A stretch of 64,000 bases of DNA from Nocardioides sp. S-1144 (GCF_005954645.2 NZ_CP040695.2:2852001-2916000), one strand, 5' to 3'; positions 17,248 through 25,941 are shown, numbered from the stretch's first letter. A program made the numbers and translations. Notes: generated by a model not told the origin, from the letters alone.

Positions 17248-17275
17248 AACGCCCCGGCCGACGGCTCGGGGCGTT
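17248..17275 (+). terminator. Attenuator terminator upstream of aroF
   Basis: Perfect 9-bp stem (AACGCCCCG with CGGGGCGTT) and a 10-nt loop; the 3' arm ends in the short run GTTTGTC. It lies between the aromatic leader peptide and the aroF ribosome binding site, so it would end transcription before aroF when the leader is translated freely. Confidence 0.72.
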
Positions 17276-17332
17276 TGTCATGCCAGGGGCCGGGACGCCA
17301 GAGCACCGACCCACAGAAACCGAGGAATCACC

Positions 17333-18382
17333 ATGGTCGTCGTCATGTCGCCGGACGCCACCGACGAGGACGTCGCGCACGTCGTCGAGAAGGTCCAGGA
17401 AGTCGGCGGTGAGGCCTTCGTCAGCAAGGGCGTCGTCCGCACCATCATCGGGCTGGTCGGGGACCTCGAGTCCTTCCACCACCTGAACCTGCGCACCCTG
17501 CGCGGCGTCGCGGACGTGCACCGCATCTCCGACCCGTACAAGCTCGTCAGCCGCCAGCACCACGCCGAGCGGTCGACGGTCTGGGTCGGCCCGACCGGGC
17601 GCCGGGTGCCGATCGGCCCCGACACCTTCACCTTCATGGCCGGTCCGTGCGCCGTCGAGTCCGCCGACCAGACGCTGGAGGCGGCGCGGATGGCGCAGTC
17701 GGCCGGCGCCACGATCCTGCGCGGCGGGGCCTACAAGCCCCGCACGTCGCCGTACGCCTTCCAGGGCCTGGGCGTGAAGGGCCTCGAGATCCTGGCCGAC
17801 GTCCGCGAGGCGACCGGCATGCCGGTGGTCACCGAGGTCGTCGACGCCCGCGACGTCCCGGTCGTGGCCGAGCACGCCGACATGCTGCAGATCGGTACCC
17901 GCAACATGGCGAACTTCGGTCTCCTCCAGGCCGCCGGTGAGTCCGGCAAGCCGGTTCTGCTCAAGCGCGGCATGACCGCGACCATCGAGGAGTGGCTGAT
18001 GGCGGCCGAGTACATCGCCCAGCGCGGCAACCTCGACGTCGTCCTGTGCGAGCGGGGCATCCGAACCTTCGAGCCGTCGACGCGCAACACCCTCGACATC
18101 TCGGCGGTGCCGGTCGTGCAGGCCACCAGCCACCTGCCGATCATCGTCGATCCCTCGCACGCCGCCGGCCGCAAGGACCTCGTCGTGCCGCTGTCGCGCG
18201 CCGGCATCGCGGTCGGCGCCGACGGGATCATCGTCGACGTCCACCCCACCCCGGAGACCGCGCTGTGCGACGGCCCGCAGGCCCTGCTCGGCAACGACCT
18301 GCGCGACCTCGCCCAGGCCGTGCGCAAGCTCCCGCCCGCCGTCGGGCGGGTCGACTCCTCGGAGCGCGCCGAGCGACCGTGA
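17333..18382 (+). CDS. aroF: 3-deoxy-7-phosphoheptulonate (DAHP) synthase, type I-beta
   Basis: 349 aa from ATG at 17333, after CGAGGAA. It condenses PEP and erythrose 4-phosphate at the entry of the shikimate pathway. An N-terminal ferredoxin-like regulatory domain (about residues 1-70, MVVVMSPDATDEDVAHVVEKV) precedes the TIM barrel: MAGPCAVES, GGAYKPRTSPYAFQG, IGTRNMANFGLLQ, VLLKRGM, CERGIRTFEPSTRNTLD and DPSHAAGRKDLV carry the PEP, phosphate and metal ligands. The N-terminal domain is the usual site of Tyr or Phe feedback. An aromatic leader peptide and terminator precede it. A second, unrelated class II DAHP synthase lies 2.4 kb away. Confidence 0.95.
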   Translation: MVVVMSPDATDEDVAHVVEKVQEVGGEAFVSKGVVRTIIGLVGDLESFHHLNLRTLRGVADVHRISDPYKLVSRQHHAERSTVWVGPTGRRVPIGPDTFTFMAGPCAVESADQTLEAARMAQSAGATILRGGAYKPRTSPYAFQGLGVKGLEILADVREATGMPVVTEVVDARDVPVVAEHADMLQIGTRNMANFGLLQAAGESGKPVLLKRGMTATIEEWLMAAEYIAQRGNLDVVLCERGIRTFEPSTRNTLDISAVPVVQATSHLPIIVDPSHAAGRKDLVVPLSRAGIAVGADGIIVDVHPTPETALCDGPQALLGNDLRDLAQAVRKLPPAVGRVDSSERAERP

Positions 18383-18409
18383 CGACGGCGGCGGGCCGGG
18401 CCGGTGGTG

Positions 18410-18439
18410 CCGGGGCGATCGCGGCGCGGGTCGCCCCGG
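18410..18439 (+). terminator. Hairpin after aroF
   Basis: 9-bp arms CCGGGGCGA and TCGCCCCGG around a 12-nt loop, 28 bp after the aroF stop, with no T-tract. A TAGGGT -10-like hexamer at 18451-18456 just beyond it could start the next gene. Confidence 0.55.
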
Positions 18440-18509
18440 AACCGGTCGTCTAGGGTTGACGCCGGACCGAACCCCGACACCGCAGGACCGACCGCAGGAG
18501 GGCCAGCCG

Positions 18510-19646
18510 ATGGACCAGTGCCCGCACTGCGCCCACCCCGCGGGCACGGGTCGGTTCTGCACCTCCTGCGGACGCCCGCGCGCGGAGGCCGGTGCGCCGC
18601 CCGAGGAGTGGCGCACCGACACCGCCGAGCGGCCCGCCGTCCGAACCGACGAGCCGGCCGGGCCGCCCCCGGCGTCCCCGCCGACGACACCGCAAGCGTC
18701 CCCACCGGTGGCCCCACCCGTGGCGCCGTTGCCGGCCTGGGAGCGGCCGCCCGAGCCGCGGTACCCGCTGTTCGCCGACGAGGCCCCGCGCCCGGTGCCG
18801 GCCGCCGCCCCCGTCGACCGAGACGCCGCTGACGCCGCTGACGACGAGCCGGCCGACTCGGTCCTGCCGTTCACGGACGACGAGCCGGTCGCGTGGTCGG
18901 TCGCGGCGGAGGATCCGCCCGGGCGCGCCCGCCGCGGACTGCTGCCGTGGCTGGTCGGCGCCGCCGCGCTGCTGCTCGTCGCCGGCCTCGGGGGCTACCT
19001 CCTGCTCACCGGCGACGCCGACGACACCGCCGCCGACCCGGCGCCGACGGCGCCCGCGGCGGGCAGCGACCCGTCGTCCCCGGGCGGGTCCGACTCCCCC
19101 GACGCCGACCCCTCGCCGCCGGCCGAGCCCTCCACCCCACCGACCACGAAGTCGGGTCCGAACGCCGGCGGCAAGCCCCGCGACGTCGCCGCGGCGGCCT
19201 CGGCGACCGCGCCGCAGACGGCCCGGCCCTCGCGCGACGTCGGCGGCGACGTCGTCCGCTACGGCGCCGGCAACCTGCTCGACGGCCGCGCCGACACCGC
19301 CTGGCGGATGCCCGGCGACGGCACCGGGACGACGCTGTCGATCTCGTTGGCCGAGGCGACCCGGCTGACGGAGGTCGGCCTGGTCAACGGCTACGCCAAG
19401 AAGGTCGCCGGCTACGACGGCTACACCGCGAACCGGCGGGTGACCTCGGTCGAGTGGGTCTTCGCCGACGGCACCGTCGTGCCGCAGACCCTCGTCGAGG
19501 GCCGGGGGCTGCAGGGGATCCCGGTCGACGTCGTCTCCGACACCGTCGAGCTGCGGCTCCTCGGCGTCACCCGGCCCGGCCGCGGGCCGAGCGGGCGCGA
19601 CTACACCGCGATCAGCGAGATCGGCCTGGTCGGCGTCCCGATCTGA
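18510..19646 (+). CDS. Zinc-ribbon membrane protein with C-terminal discoidin/NADase-type glycan-binding domain
   Basis: 378 aa from ATG at 18510, with GGAGGG upstream. The N-terminus begins MDQCPHCAHPAG then FCTSCG, a two-CxxC zinc ribbon. A long Pro/Ala/Asp-rich stretch (about 25-145) follows, then one transmembrane segment (LLPWLVGAAALLLVAGLGGYLLL), a second low-complexity linker, and a C-terminal beta-sandwich (about 245-378). That domain has DGRADTAWRMPGDG, LVNGYAKKV and RDYTAISEIGLVG, matching the discoidin-like domain found in many actinobacterial zinc-ribbon proteins. The topology suggests an intracellular zinc ribbon and an external ligand-binding domain. Function unknown. Confidence 0.8.
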   Translation: MDQCPHCAHPAGTGRFCTSCGRPRAEAGAPPEEWRTDTAERPAVRTDEPAGPPPASPPTTPQASPPVAPPVAPLPAWERPPEPRYPLFADEAPRPVPAAAPVDRDAADAADDEPADSVLPFTDDEPVAWSVAAEDPPGRARRGLLPWLVGAAALLLVAGLGGYLLLTGDADDTAADPAPTAPAAGSDPSSPGGSDSPDADPSPPAEPSTPPTTKSGPNAGGKPRDVAAAASATAPQTARPSRDVGGDVVRYGAGNLLDGRADTAWRMPGDGTGTTLSISLAEATRLTEVGLVNGYAKKVAGYDGYTANRRVTSVEWVFADGTVVPQTLVEGRGLQGIPVDVVSDTVELRLLGVTRPGRGPSGRDYTAISEIGLVGVPI

Positions 19647-19653
19647 TCCGCGC

Positions 19654-20649
19654 TCAGGAGAGCTCGGACAGCACCGCCGCGGCCCGCTCGGCGTCCGCGC
19701 GGGTGACGTCGAGGTGGGTCACCATCCGCACCGTCGTGGGTCCGACGGTCGCCACCCGAACGCCCGCGGCGGTCGCCCGCTCGACGAAGGCGGCGGCGTC
19801 GGGTCGCTGGACGACGACGATGTTGGTCTCCACCGTCGCGGGGTCGACGCCGCAGGCCTCGGCGAGCAGCCGGGCGTGGGCGTGGTCGTCGGCGAGCCGC
19901 TCGACGTGGTGGTCGAGGGCGTGCAGGCCGGCGGCGGCCAGGATGCCGACCTGGCGCATCCCGCCGCCCATCCGCTTGCGCCAGATCCGGGCCTCGGCGA
20001 CGGTGTCGGCCGACCCGACGAGCAGCGAGCCGACCGGCGCCCCGAGCCCCTTCGACAGGCAGACCGAGAGGACGTCGGCCGTGGCGCCGTACTCGGCGAG
20101 CGGGGTGCCCGTCGCGACGTGGGCGTTCCAGAGCCGGGCGCCGTCGAGGTGGACCGCCGCCCCGAGCCCGGTGGCGAGCTCCTTGAGGTCGCGCAGCAGC
20201 TGCAGCGGCAGCACGGTGCCCCCGGCGAAGTTGTGGGTGTTCTCGACCGAGATCGCCGCGGTGCGCACGAAGAACGGCCCCATGTCGGGCGCGAACAGGC
20301 CGCGGACGGCGTCCAGGTCGACGTGGCCGCGGGGGTGGGTCCAGGTGCGCATCGTGACGCCGCTGTAGGCGCCGTGGGCGCCGAGCTCGGCCCGCGCGAT
20401 GTGGGCCGAGGAGTCGCACAGCACCTCCTGGCCGGGCTGCACGACCGACCGGACGGCGAGCACGTTCGACATCGACCCGGTCGGCATGAACAGCGCCGCC
20501 TCGTGGCCGAGCAGCTCGGCCACCCGCTCCTCGAGGCGCGCGACGGTCGGGTCCTCGCCGTAGACGTCGTCACCGACGTCGGCACCGGCCATGGCGGCCC
20601 GCATCGACTCGGTGGGTCGGGTGAGGGTGTCGGAGCGCAGGTCGATCAC
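19654..20649 (-). CDS. ltaE: Low-specificity L-threonine aldolase
   Basis: 331 aa, ATG start. A PLP enzyme that cleaves L-threonine (and allo-threonine) to glycine and acetaldehyde. Fold-type I landmarks: [12 protein letters not shown] at the N-terminus, [46 protein letters not shown] (Asp and Arg of the PLP pocket) and [12 protein letters not shown] with the PLP-binding Lys. It is convergent with the discoidin-domain gene (7-bp gap). Upstream, three 43-bp repeats separate it from the class II DAHP synthase gene. Confidence 0.94.
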   Translation of the reverse strand: MIDLRSDTLTRPTESMRAAMAGADVGDDVYGEDPTVARLEERVAELLGHEAALFMPTGSMSNVLAVRSVVQPGQEVLCDSSAHIARAELGAHGAYSGVTMRTWTHPRGHVDLDAVRGLFAPDMGPFFVRTAAISVENTHNFAGGTVLPLQLLRDLKELATGLGAAVHLDGARLWNAHVATGTPLAEYGATADVLSVCLSKGLGAPVGSLLVGSADTVAEARIWRKRMGGGMRQVGILAAAGLHALDHHVERLADDHAHARLLAEACGVDPATVETNIVVVQRPDAAAFVERATAAGVRVATVGPTTVRMVTHLDVTRADAERAAAVLSELS

Positions 20650-20660
20650 GCCCCCATCTT

Positions 20661-20776
20661 GCCGACCCGTCGCTGATCACTGACGGGTCACCCCCGGTTC
20701 CACGCCGACCCGTCGCTGATCACTGACGGGTCACCCCCAGTTCCACGCCGACCCGTCGCTGATCACTGACGGGTCA
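20661..20776. repeat. Three tandem copies of a 43-bp hairpin repeat
   Basis: Units start at 20661, 20704 and 20747. The first two are 43 bp and differ at one base (CCCCCGGTT versus CCCCCAGTT); the third is cut after 30 bp. Each holds GACCCGTC...GACGGGTC 8-bp inverted arms around a 10-nt core containing TGATCA. The array fills the gap between aroG (3' side) and ltaE (5' side). Confidence 0.9.
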
Positions 20777-20786
20777 GCGGGGGTTG

Positions 20787-22139
20787 TCAGGCGCGGCGGA
20801 GCATCTCCGCGACGAGGAAGGCCAGCTCGAGGGACTGCACCCGGTTGAGGCGCGGGTCGCAGACGGACTCGTAGCGGTCGCCGAGGTCGGCCTCGAGGAG
20901 CTCCTCGCCGCCGCCGACGCACTCGGTGACGTCGTCGCCGGTCAGCTCGACGTGGACGCCGCCGGGCCAGGTGCCGAGCTCGTGGTGGACGTCGAAGAAG
21001 CCCTGGACCTCCTCGATCACGTCCTCGAAGCGCCGGGTCTTGTAGCCCGAGCTGGCCTCGAAGGTGTTGCCGTGCATCGGGTCGCACACCCACGCGACCT
21101 CGAGCCCGGCGGCGGTGACCTTCTCCACGACCTGCGGCAGCCCGTCGCGGATCCTGCCGGCGCCGAAGCGGGTGATGAAGGTGAGCCGGCCCTGGGTGTT
21201 GTCGGGGTTGAGGCGCGAGGCGAGCGCGATGGCGTCGTCGGCGCTCGTGGTGGGGCCGAGCTTGACGCCGATCGGGTTGCGCACGTGGCTGAGCAGCTCG
21301 ACGTGCGCGCCGTCGAGCTGGCGGGTGCGCTCGCCGATCCAGACGAAGTGGCCCGAGAGGTCGTACGGCGCCCGGGTGCGCGAGTCGATCCGGGTCATCG
21401 CGTGCTCGTACTCGAGCACGAGCGCCTCGTGGGAGATGTGGAAGTCGACGCGGTGAAACTCGTCGGGGTCGGCGCCGATGGCCTCCATGAACGCCATCGC
21501 CCGGTCGATCTCGTGAGCCATCGCCTCGTAGCGCTGGCCGGCGACGGAGTCGGCGACGAAGTCGGTGTTCCAGGTGTGCACCTTGCGCAGGTCGGCGTAG
21601 CCGCCGTCGACGAAGGCCCGGATCATGCTCAGCGTGGCCGCGGAGGTGCGGTGCACCTCGAGCAGCCGGCGCGGGTCGGGGATGCGCGACTCGGGCGTGA
21701 AGTCGTAGCCGTTGACGGCGTCGCCGCGGTACGCCGGCAGGGTGACCGGCCGGCCGTCGACCTGGCGGGTCTCGTCGTCGGAGCTGCGCGGCTTGGCGTA
21801 CTGCCCGGCGAGCCGGCCGAGCTTCACGACCGGCACGGACGCGGCGTAGGTGAGGACGACGGCCATCTGGAGCAGCACGCGCAGCTTGTTGCGGGTGTTG
21901 TCGGCGGTGACGCCGGCGAAGGTCTCGGCGCAGTCACCGCCCTGCAGCAGGAACGCCTCGCCGCGGGTCACGGCGGCGAGCTTGTCGGTGAGCTCGTCGC
22001 ACTCCGCGGCGAACACGAGCGGGCGGGCCGCGCGCAGCCGCTCGACGGTGGCGTCGACCGCGCCGCGGTCGGGGTACGACGGCTGCTGGGCGGGCCGGAG
22101 GGCGTGCAGGCGTGCGAGGTCGGGAAGGGTGCTGCTCAC
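20787..22139 (-). CDS. aroG: Class II DAHP synthase
   Basis: 450 aa, ATG start. It catalyses the same reaction as aroF but belongs to the plant-like class II family (AroA-II, as M. tuberculosis AroG). Landmarks: LLQGGDCAETFAG, RNKLRVLLQMAVVLTYAASVPVVKLGR, GQYAKPRSSD, LPAYRGDAVNG, HTWNTDFV, SGHFVWIGERTRQLDGAHVE, NPIGVKLGPTT, RFGAGRIRDGLP and CDPMHGNT. In M. tuberculosis the gene also sits near pknL. A hairpin lies between its start and the APC permease, and a triple hairpin repeat follows its stop. No leader peptide was seen upstream. Confidence 0.96.
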   Translation of the reverse strand: MSSTLPDLARLHALRPAQQPSYPDRGAVDATVERLRAARPLVFAAECDELTDKLAAVTRGEAFLLQGGDCAETFAGVTADNTRNKLRVLLQMAVVLTYAASVPVVKLGRLAGQYAKPRSSDDETRQVDGRPVTLPAYRGDAVNGYDFTPESRIPDPRRLLEVHRTSAATLSMIRAFVDGGYADLRKVHTWNTDFVADSVAGQRYEAMAHEIDRAMAFMEAIGADPDEFHRVDFHISHEALVLEYEHAMTRIDSRTRAPYDLSGHFVWIGERTRQLDGAHVELLSHVRNPIGVKLGPTTSADDAIALASRLNPDNTQGRLTFITRFGAGRIRDGLPQVVEKVTAAGLEVAWVCDPMHGNTFEASSGYKTRRFEDVIEEVQGFFDVHHELGTWPGGVHVELTGDDVTECVGGGEELLEADLGDRYESVCDPRLNRVQSLELAFLVAEMLRRA

Positions 22140-22160
22140 CGGCCAAGACTACGGCGTCGC

Positions 22161-22190
22161 GCCCGTCCCGCCCGACTCGGCGGGACGGGC
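22161..22190 (-). terminator. Hairpin terminator after the APC permease
   Basis: Perfect 12-bp arms (GCCCGTCCCGCC and GGCGGGACGGGC) around a 6-nt loop, 14 bp beyond the permease stop on the minus strand and just upstream of the aroG start. No T-tract. Confidence 0.68.
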
Positions 22191-22203
22191 GAGACGGCCG
22201 GGC

Positions 22204-23709
22204 TCAGTCCTCGAGCGACTCGACGTCGCGGAAGCCGGTCTTCTGGCCCCGGGCGCCGCGGTTGACCATCCAGGTGATCGCCCACAGCACGACGCCGATG
22301 GCCAGGAGCGCGCCGCCGATGCGGTACTGGATCCAGTCCTCGCGGTCGCGGGCCCACGGGCCGACGAGGAACGCGCACACGACCGCCCCGACCCACGGCG
22401 TCCAGACCGGCGCCCGGAAGGAGCCCTCGCCGCCCCTGCGGCGCAGCACCAGGCACGAGACGTGGACGACGCTGAACACGCCGAGGAGCAGCAGGCCGGT
22501 GGTGCCGGCCAGCGAGCCGACGACGTCGCTCTCCGGGTCGCTGCGCACGTAGGTGATGAGGCCGAAGGCCATCGCGGTGGTGAAGAGGATCGCGATCCAC
22601 GGGGAGCGGCGTCCGGGCAGGACCCGCGCCAGCGGCCGCGGCAGCACGTCCTGCTTCGCCATGCCGTAGAGGAGCCGGCTGGCCATCAGCATGTTGATGA
22701 GCGCGGTGTTGGCGACGGCGAAGACCGTCAGGAACGGGAAGATGTCGTCGATCGGCAGCCCGGGGGCGCCGATGCGCACGACGTCGAGCAGGATGCCGGC
22801 GTCCTTGTTGACCGGCTCGAGGACGTCGTCGGGCGGGATCACCACGACCACCGCCACGGCCACGAGCACGTAGAGCAGGGCGCAGATGCCGAGGCCGGTG
22901 AGCATGACCCGCGGGAAGATCTTGTCGGGCTCGCGCACCTCCTCGACCATGTTGATGGAGTCCTCGAAGCCCACCATGGCGAAGAACGCGATCGTGGTGC
23001 CGACGGTGACGGCGGCGAACAGCGAGCGGTCGGTGTTCGACTCGAAGACCACCACCCGGCCCGCGTCACCGTTGCCGTTGACCATCGCCCACGCGCCGAT
23101 CCCGATGATGACGACGAGCGCGGCGATGACGACGAGCGTCAGCACGACGTTGAACTTCACGCTCTCGCCGACGCCGCGCAGGTTGATCAGGGCCAGCACG
23201 GCGATGAAGACCAGCGCCGTGACCAGCGTCGCGCCACGACCGGTCGGCATGCCGTCGAAGATCTTCTCCAGCCCGATGAGCAGGTTCTCGGCCACCAGCC
23301 CCGACGACGTCGAGGCGCTGGTGATGCCGGAGCAGACCACCGCGAAGGCCACGATGAAGGTCACGAAGTGGACCCCGAAGGCCTTGTGCACGAAGAGCGC
23401 GGCACCGGCGGCCTGGGCGTGCTTGCTGACGAGCTCGAGGTAGGACATCGCGGTGAGGGCGGCCACGGCGAACGCGACCAGGAACGGCAGCCAGGCGACC
23501 CCGCCGACCTGCGCGGCGACGTCGCCGGTGATGGCGAAGATCCCCGCGCCGATGATGTCGCCGACGATGAACAGCAGGAGCAGCTTGGGCCCCATCACCC
23601 GCTTCAGCTCGGTGGGCTCTCCCCCGTCGGTGCCCGCATCGGTGCCCCCGCCGGTGCCGTCGGCGCCGGGTCGTGGGCCGTCGTCGGCCTTGCTCTGGTC
23701 GGTGGACAT
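22204..23709 (-). CDS. APC-family amino acid permease
   Basis: 501 aa, ATG start. After a hydrophilic Gly/Asp-rich N-terminus (about 30 residues) come about twelve to fourteen membrane segments. FIVGDIIGAGIFAITGDVA is the unwound first helix (GxGIF) that binds the substrate carboxylate in APC transporters. FAMVGFEDSINMVEEVREPDKIFPR is the conserved helix 6 and following loop (FEDsxNxxEExxxP). The cationic amino-acid transporter branch is the nearest visible match. It stands alone, divergent from the tetR gene. Confidence 0.93.
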   Translation of the reverse strand: MSTDQSKADDGPRPGADGTGGGTDAGTDGGEPTELKRVMGPKLLLLFIVGDIIGAGIFAITGDVAAQVGGVAWLPFLVAFAVAALTAMSYLELVSKHAQAAGAALFVHKAFGVHFVTFIVAFAVVCSGITSASTSSGLVAENLLIGLEKIFDGMPTGRGATLVTALVFIAVLALINLRGVGESVKFNVVLTLVVIAALVVIIGIGAWAMVNGNGDAGRVVVFESNTDRSLFAAVTVGTTIAFFAMVGFEDSINMVEEVREPDKIFPRVMLTGLGICALLYVLVAVAVVVVIPPDDVLEPVNKDAGILLDVVRIGAPGLPIDDIFPFLTVFAVANTALINMLMASRLLYGMAKQDVLPRPLARVLPGRRSPWIAILFTTAMAFGLITYVRSDPESDVVGSLAGTTGLLLLGVFSVVHVSCLVLRRRGGEGSFRAPVWTPWVGAVVCAFLVGPWARDREDWIQYRIGGALLAIGVVLWAITWMVNRGARGQKTGFRDVESLED

Positions 23710-23815
23710 ACCCGGGATACCTCCGGCTCGCGTGGCGTGTGCTCAGCCAACACCGGTCGACCCCGCCTTGTCTGCCCCTGGTCTCGGGTGTCGTCCACCA
23801 GTTTGAGGCAATGAC

Positions 23816-23842
23816 GTCTCACGTGAGACAGTTGTGTCTCAC
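23816..23842. promoter_or_regulatory. Operator of three half-sites upstream of the TetR gene
   Basis: GTCTCACGTGAGAC (23816-23829) is a perfect 14-bp palindrome. GTGAGACA (23823-23830) also pairs with TGTCTCAC (23835-23842) across GTTG. Three alternating half-sites thus give two overlapping dyads, 35 bp before the tetR ATG: the expected place for an autoregulatory TetR operator. The divergent APC gene starts 107 bp away. Confidence 0.8.
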
Positions 23843-23876
23843 ACCCCGCCCCCGACCGACGAGGAACGAGCACCCC

Positions 23877-24434
23877 ATGACCACCCGCGACGACGTCCTG
23901 GCCGCCGCCCAGCGCCACCTCAACGTCGATGCCCGGGCCTCGATGGCCGACCTGGCCGGTGCCGCCGGCATCAGCCGGGCCACGCTGCACCGCCACTTCG
24001 CCTCCCGCGAGGAGCTCCTGCACGAGCTCGGCACCCGCTCGATCGACCGCTGGGAGGCCAGCCTCGACGCCGCCGACGCACGCGGCGCGGCCGCCTCCGA
24101 GGACGCCGTCCGGATCCGGGCCTGCCTCGACGACCTCGTCGCCCGCTACCTCGCCGACTCCGACGACTTCGGCTTCGCCCTCACCGACACCTACCTCCTC
24201 TCCGCCGCCGACCTCGTCGAGCGCAGCGACGCCCTCGTCGAGCGCGAGGTCGCGCTGTGCGCCGCGGCCCAGGCGGCCGGCGTCCTGCGTGCGGACCTGC
24301 CGGCGCGGTGGATCTCCCACGCCCTCTACGGGCTCCTCGTCGCCGCGCGCGACGCCCTCCGCGTCGGCGATCTGCCCCGACGCGACCTCGACGCCCTCGT
24401 CCTCTCCACCTTCCTGACCGGAGCCCAGCGATGA
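23877..24434 (+). CDS. TetR-family transcriptional regulator
   Basis: 185 aa from ATG at 23877, after GAGGAACGAG. The N-terminal helix-turn-helix is clear: ASMADLAGAAGISRATLHRHFASREELLHELG (about residues 20-52), with the TLHRHF recognition helix. The C-terminal ligand-binding domain is variable. Its stop overlaps the ATG of an EmrB/QacA-type exporter by 4 bp, so regulator and pump are coexpressed and it probably represses its own operon through the three half-sites at 23816-23842. The inducer is unknown but likely a pump substrate. Confidence 0.93.
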   Translation: MTTRDDVLAAAQRHLNVDARASMADLAGAAGISRATLHRHFASREELLHELGTRSIDRWEASLDAADARGAAASEDAVRIRACLDDLVARYLADSDDFGFALTDTYLLSAADLVERSDALVEREVALCAAAQAAGVLRADLPARWISHALYGLLVAARDALRVGDLPRRDLDALVLSTFLTGAQR

Positions 24435-25924
24435 GCACCCCCGTGAGCACCAACCTCGGCACCACGACCGGGGCCGACCCGCGCCGCTGGGCCGGGCTCG
24501 CGGTCCTGGCCGCCAGCCTCCTGGTCGTCGTGATGGACATGACGATCCTCAACGTCGCCCTGCCCGAGCTGACCGCCGACCTGCGCCCCGACGCCGTCGC
24601 CCAGCTGTGGATCGTCGACGTCTACGCGCTCGTCCTGGCCGGACTGCTGGTACCGGTCTCCGCGCTCGGCGACCGGTGGGGACGCCGCCGGATGCTGCTG
24701 GCCGGCTTCACGGTCTTCGGCGCCGCCTCGCTGCTCGTGCTGGTCGCCGACTCCGCCGGCGAGGTCATCGCCGTCCGGGCGCTGCTCGGCGTCGGCGGCG
24801 CGATGATCATGCCGACCACGCTGTCGCTCATCCGCACGCTCTTCCCCGACGCCCGCGAGCGGGCCACCGCGCTGGGCATCTGGGGTGCGATGGCCGCCGT
24901 CGGCGGCGCGATCGGGCCGATCGTCGGCGGTGCGCTCCTGGAGGCGTTCAGCTGGCACGCGGCGTTCCTGTTCAACGTGCCCGTCATGGTCGTGGCCGTC
25001 GTGGCCGGCGTGCTCCTGCTGCCCGAGAGCCGGTCGGAGCGGCCGGGCCGTCTCGACGCCGCGGGCGTCGTGGCGTCCTTCGGCGGCATGGCGTCGTTCG
25101 TCTACGGCGTCAAGCACCTCGGCAAGGAGGGGCTCGACCCGACGACCCTGGCCACCCTGGGCCTCGGCGCGGCGCTGCTGACCGGGTTCGTGCTGCGGTG
25201 CCTGCGCCAGGACGACCCGATGCTCGAGGTCCGGCTGTTCCGGCACCGGCCGTTCACCGCCGGCGTCCTCGCTGCGCTGACCAGCAGCATCGCGATGGTC
25301 GCGCTGCTGCTCCTGGGCTCGCAGTGGCTGCAGCTGGTGCACGGCTGGTCACCGCTGCAGACCGGGGCCGCCCTGCTGCCGATGGCCGTCGGCGGCATCG
25401 TCGGCTCGCCGCTGGCGCCGTCGCTGGCCGAGCGGGTCGGCGTGCGGACCGTCGTCGCCGGCGGGCTGGCCGTTGCCGGCGTCGGCCTGCTGCTGCTGTT
25501 CGTGCTCCCGCAGCCGCTGGGCTACCCCTCGGTCGCGGCCGCCCTCACCCTGGTCGGCATCGGCACGGCGTCCCTCGCGGTCGGCTCCGCGATGATCATG
25601 GGCTCCGCCCCGGCCGACCAGGCCGGCAGCGCCGCGGCGATCGAGGAGTCCTCCTTCGAGATCGGCGGCGTGCTCGGGGTCGCCGTCCTCGGCAGCCTCG
25701 CCGCCTGGACCTACCGCGACGGGCTCCCCGCCGACGCCACCGACCTGGCCCGCGAGTCCCTCGCCGGCGCCCTGGGCACCCCCGCCGCCAGCGCCGCGGT
25801 CGAGTCGTTCGAGCACTCCTTCGCCGTCTTCGGCCTGGCCGCCGGCGCCCTCCTGATCGCGGTCTCGGCGCTCATCTGGTGGCTCACCCCCGCCGACCTC
25901 GACCTGGCCGACGTCGAGCACTGA
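24431..25924 (+). CDS. DHA2-family MFS drug exporter (EmrB/QacA type)
   Basis: 497 aa from ATG at 24431. Fourteen predicted membrane segments. VVVMDMTILNVALPELTADL is the DHA2 helix-1 motif D (lDxTxvNvALP); GDRWGRRRMLLAG is the MFS loop 2-3 signature; ALGIWGAMAAVGGAIGPIVGGALLE is motif C of proton-coupled antiporters. The C-terminus ends in an acidic tail. It is translationally coupled to the TetR gene, supporting a multidrug or metabolite efflux role. It is followed by a repeat cluster and convergent pfkA. Confidence 0.93.
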   Translation: MSTPVSTNLGTTTGADPRRWAGLAVLAASLLVVVMDMTILNVALPELTADLRPDAVAQLWIVDVYALVLAGLLVPVSALGDRWGRRRMLLAGFTVFGAASLLVLVADSAGEVIAVRALLGVGGAMIMPTTLSLIRTLFPDARERATALGIWGAMAAVGGAIGPIVGGALLEAFSWHAAFLFNVPVMVVAVVAGVLLLPESRSERPGRLDAAGVVASFGGMASFVYGVKHLGKEGLDPTTLATLGLGAALLTGFVLRCLRQDDPMLEVRLFRHRPFTAGVLAALTSSIAMVALLLLGSQWLQLVHGWSPLQTGAALLPMAVGGIVGSPLAPSLAERVGVRTVVAGGLAVAGVGLLLLFVLPQPLGYPSVAAALTLVGIGTASLAVGSAMIMGSAPADQAGSAAAIEESSFEIGGVLGVAVLGSLAAWTYRDGLPADATDLARESLAGALGTPAASAAVESFEHSFAVFGLAAGALLIAVSALIWWLTPADLDLADVEH

Positions 25925-25941
25925 CCGACGCGACCCGGACG

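Noticed and set aside
20661..20776. Possible CRISPR or integron-type array
   Set aside because: Units are direct tandem duplications including the linker, with no variable spacers and no integrase nearby.
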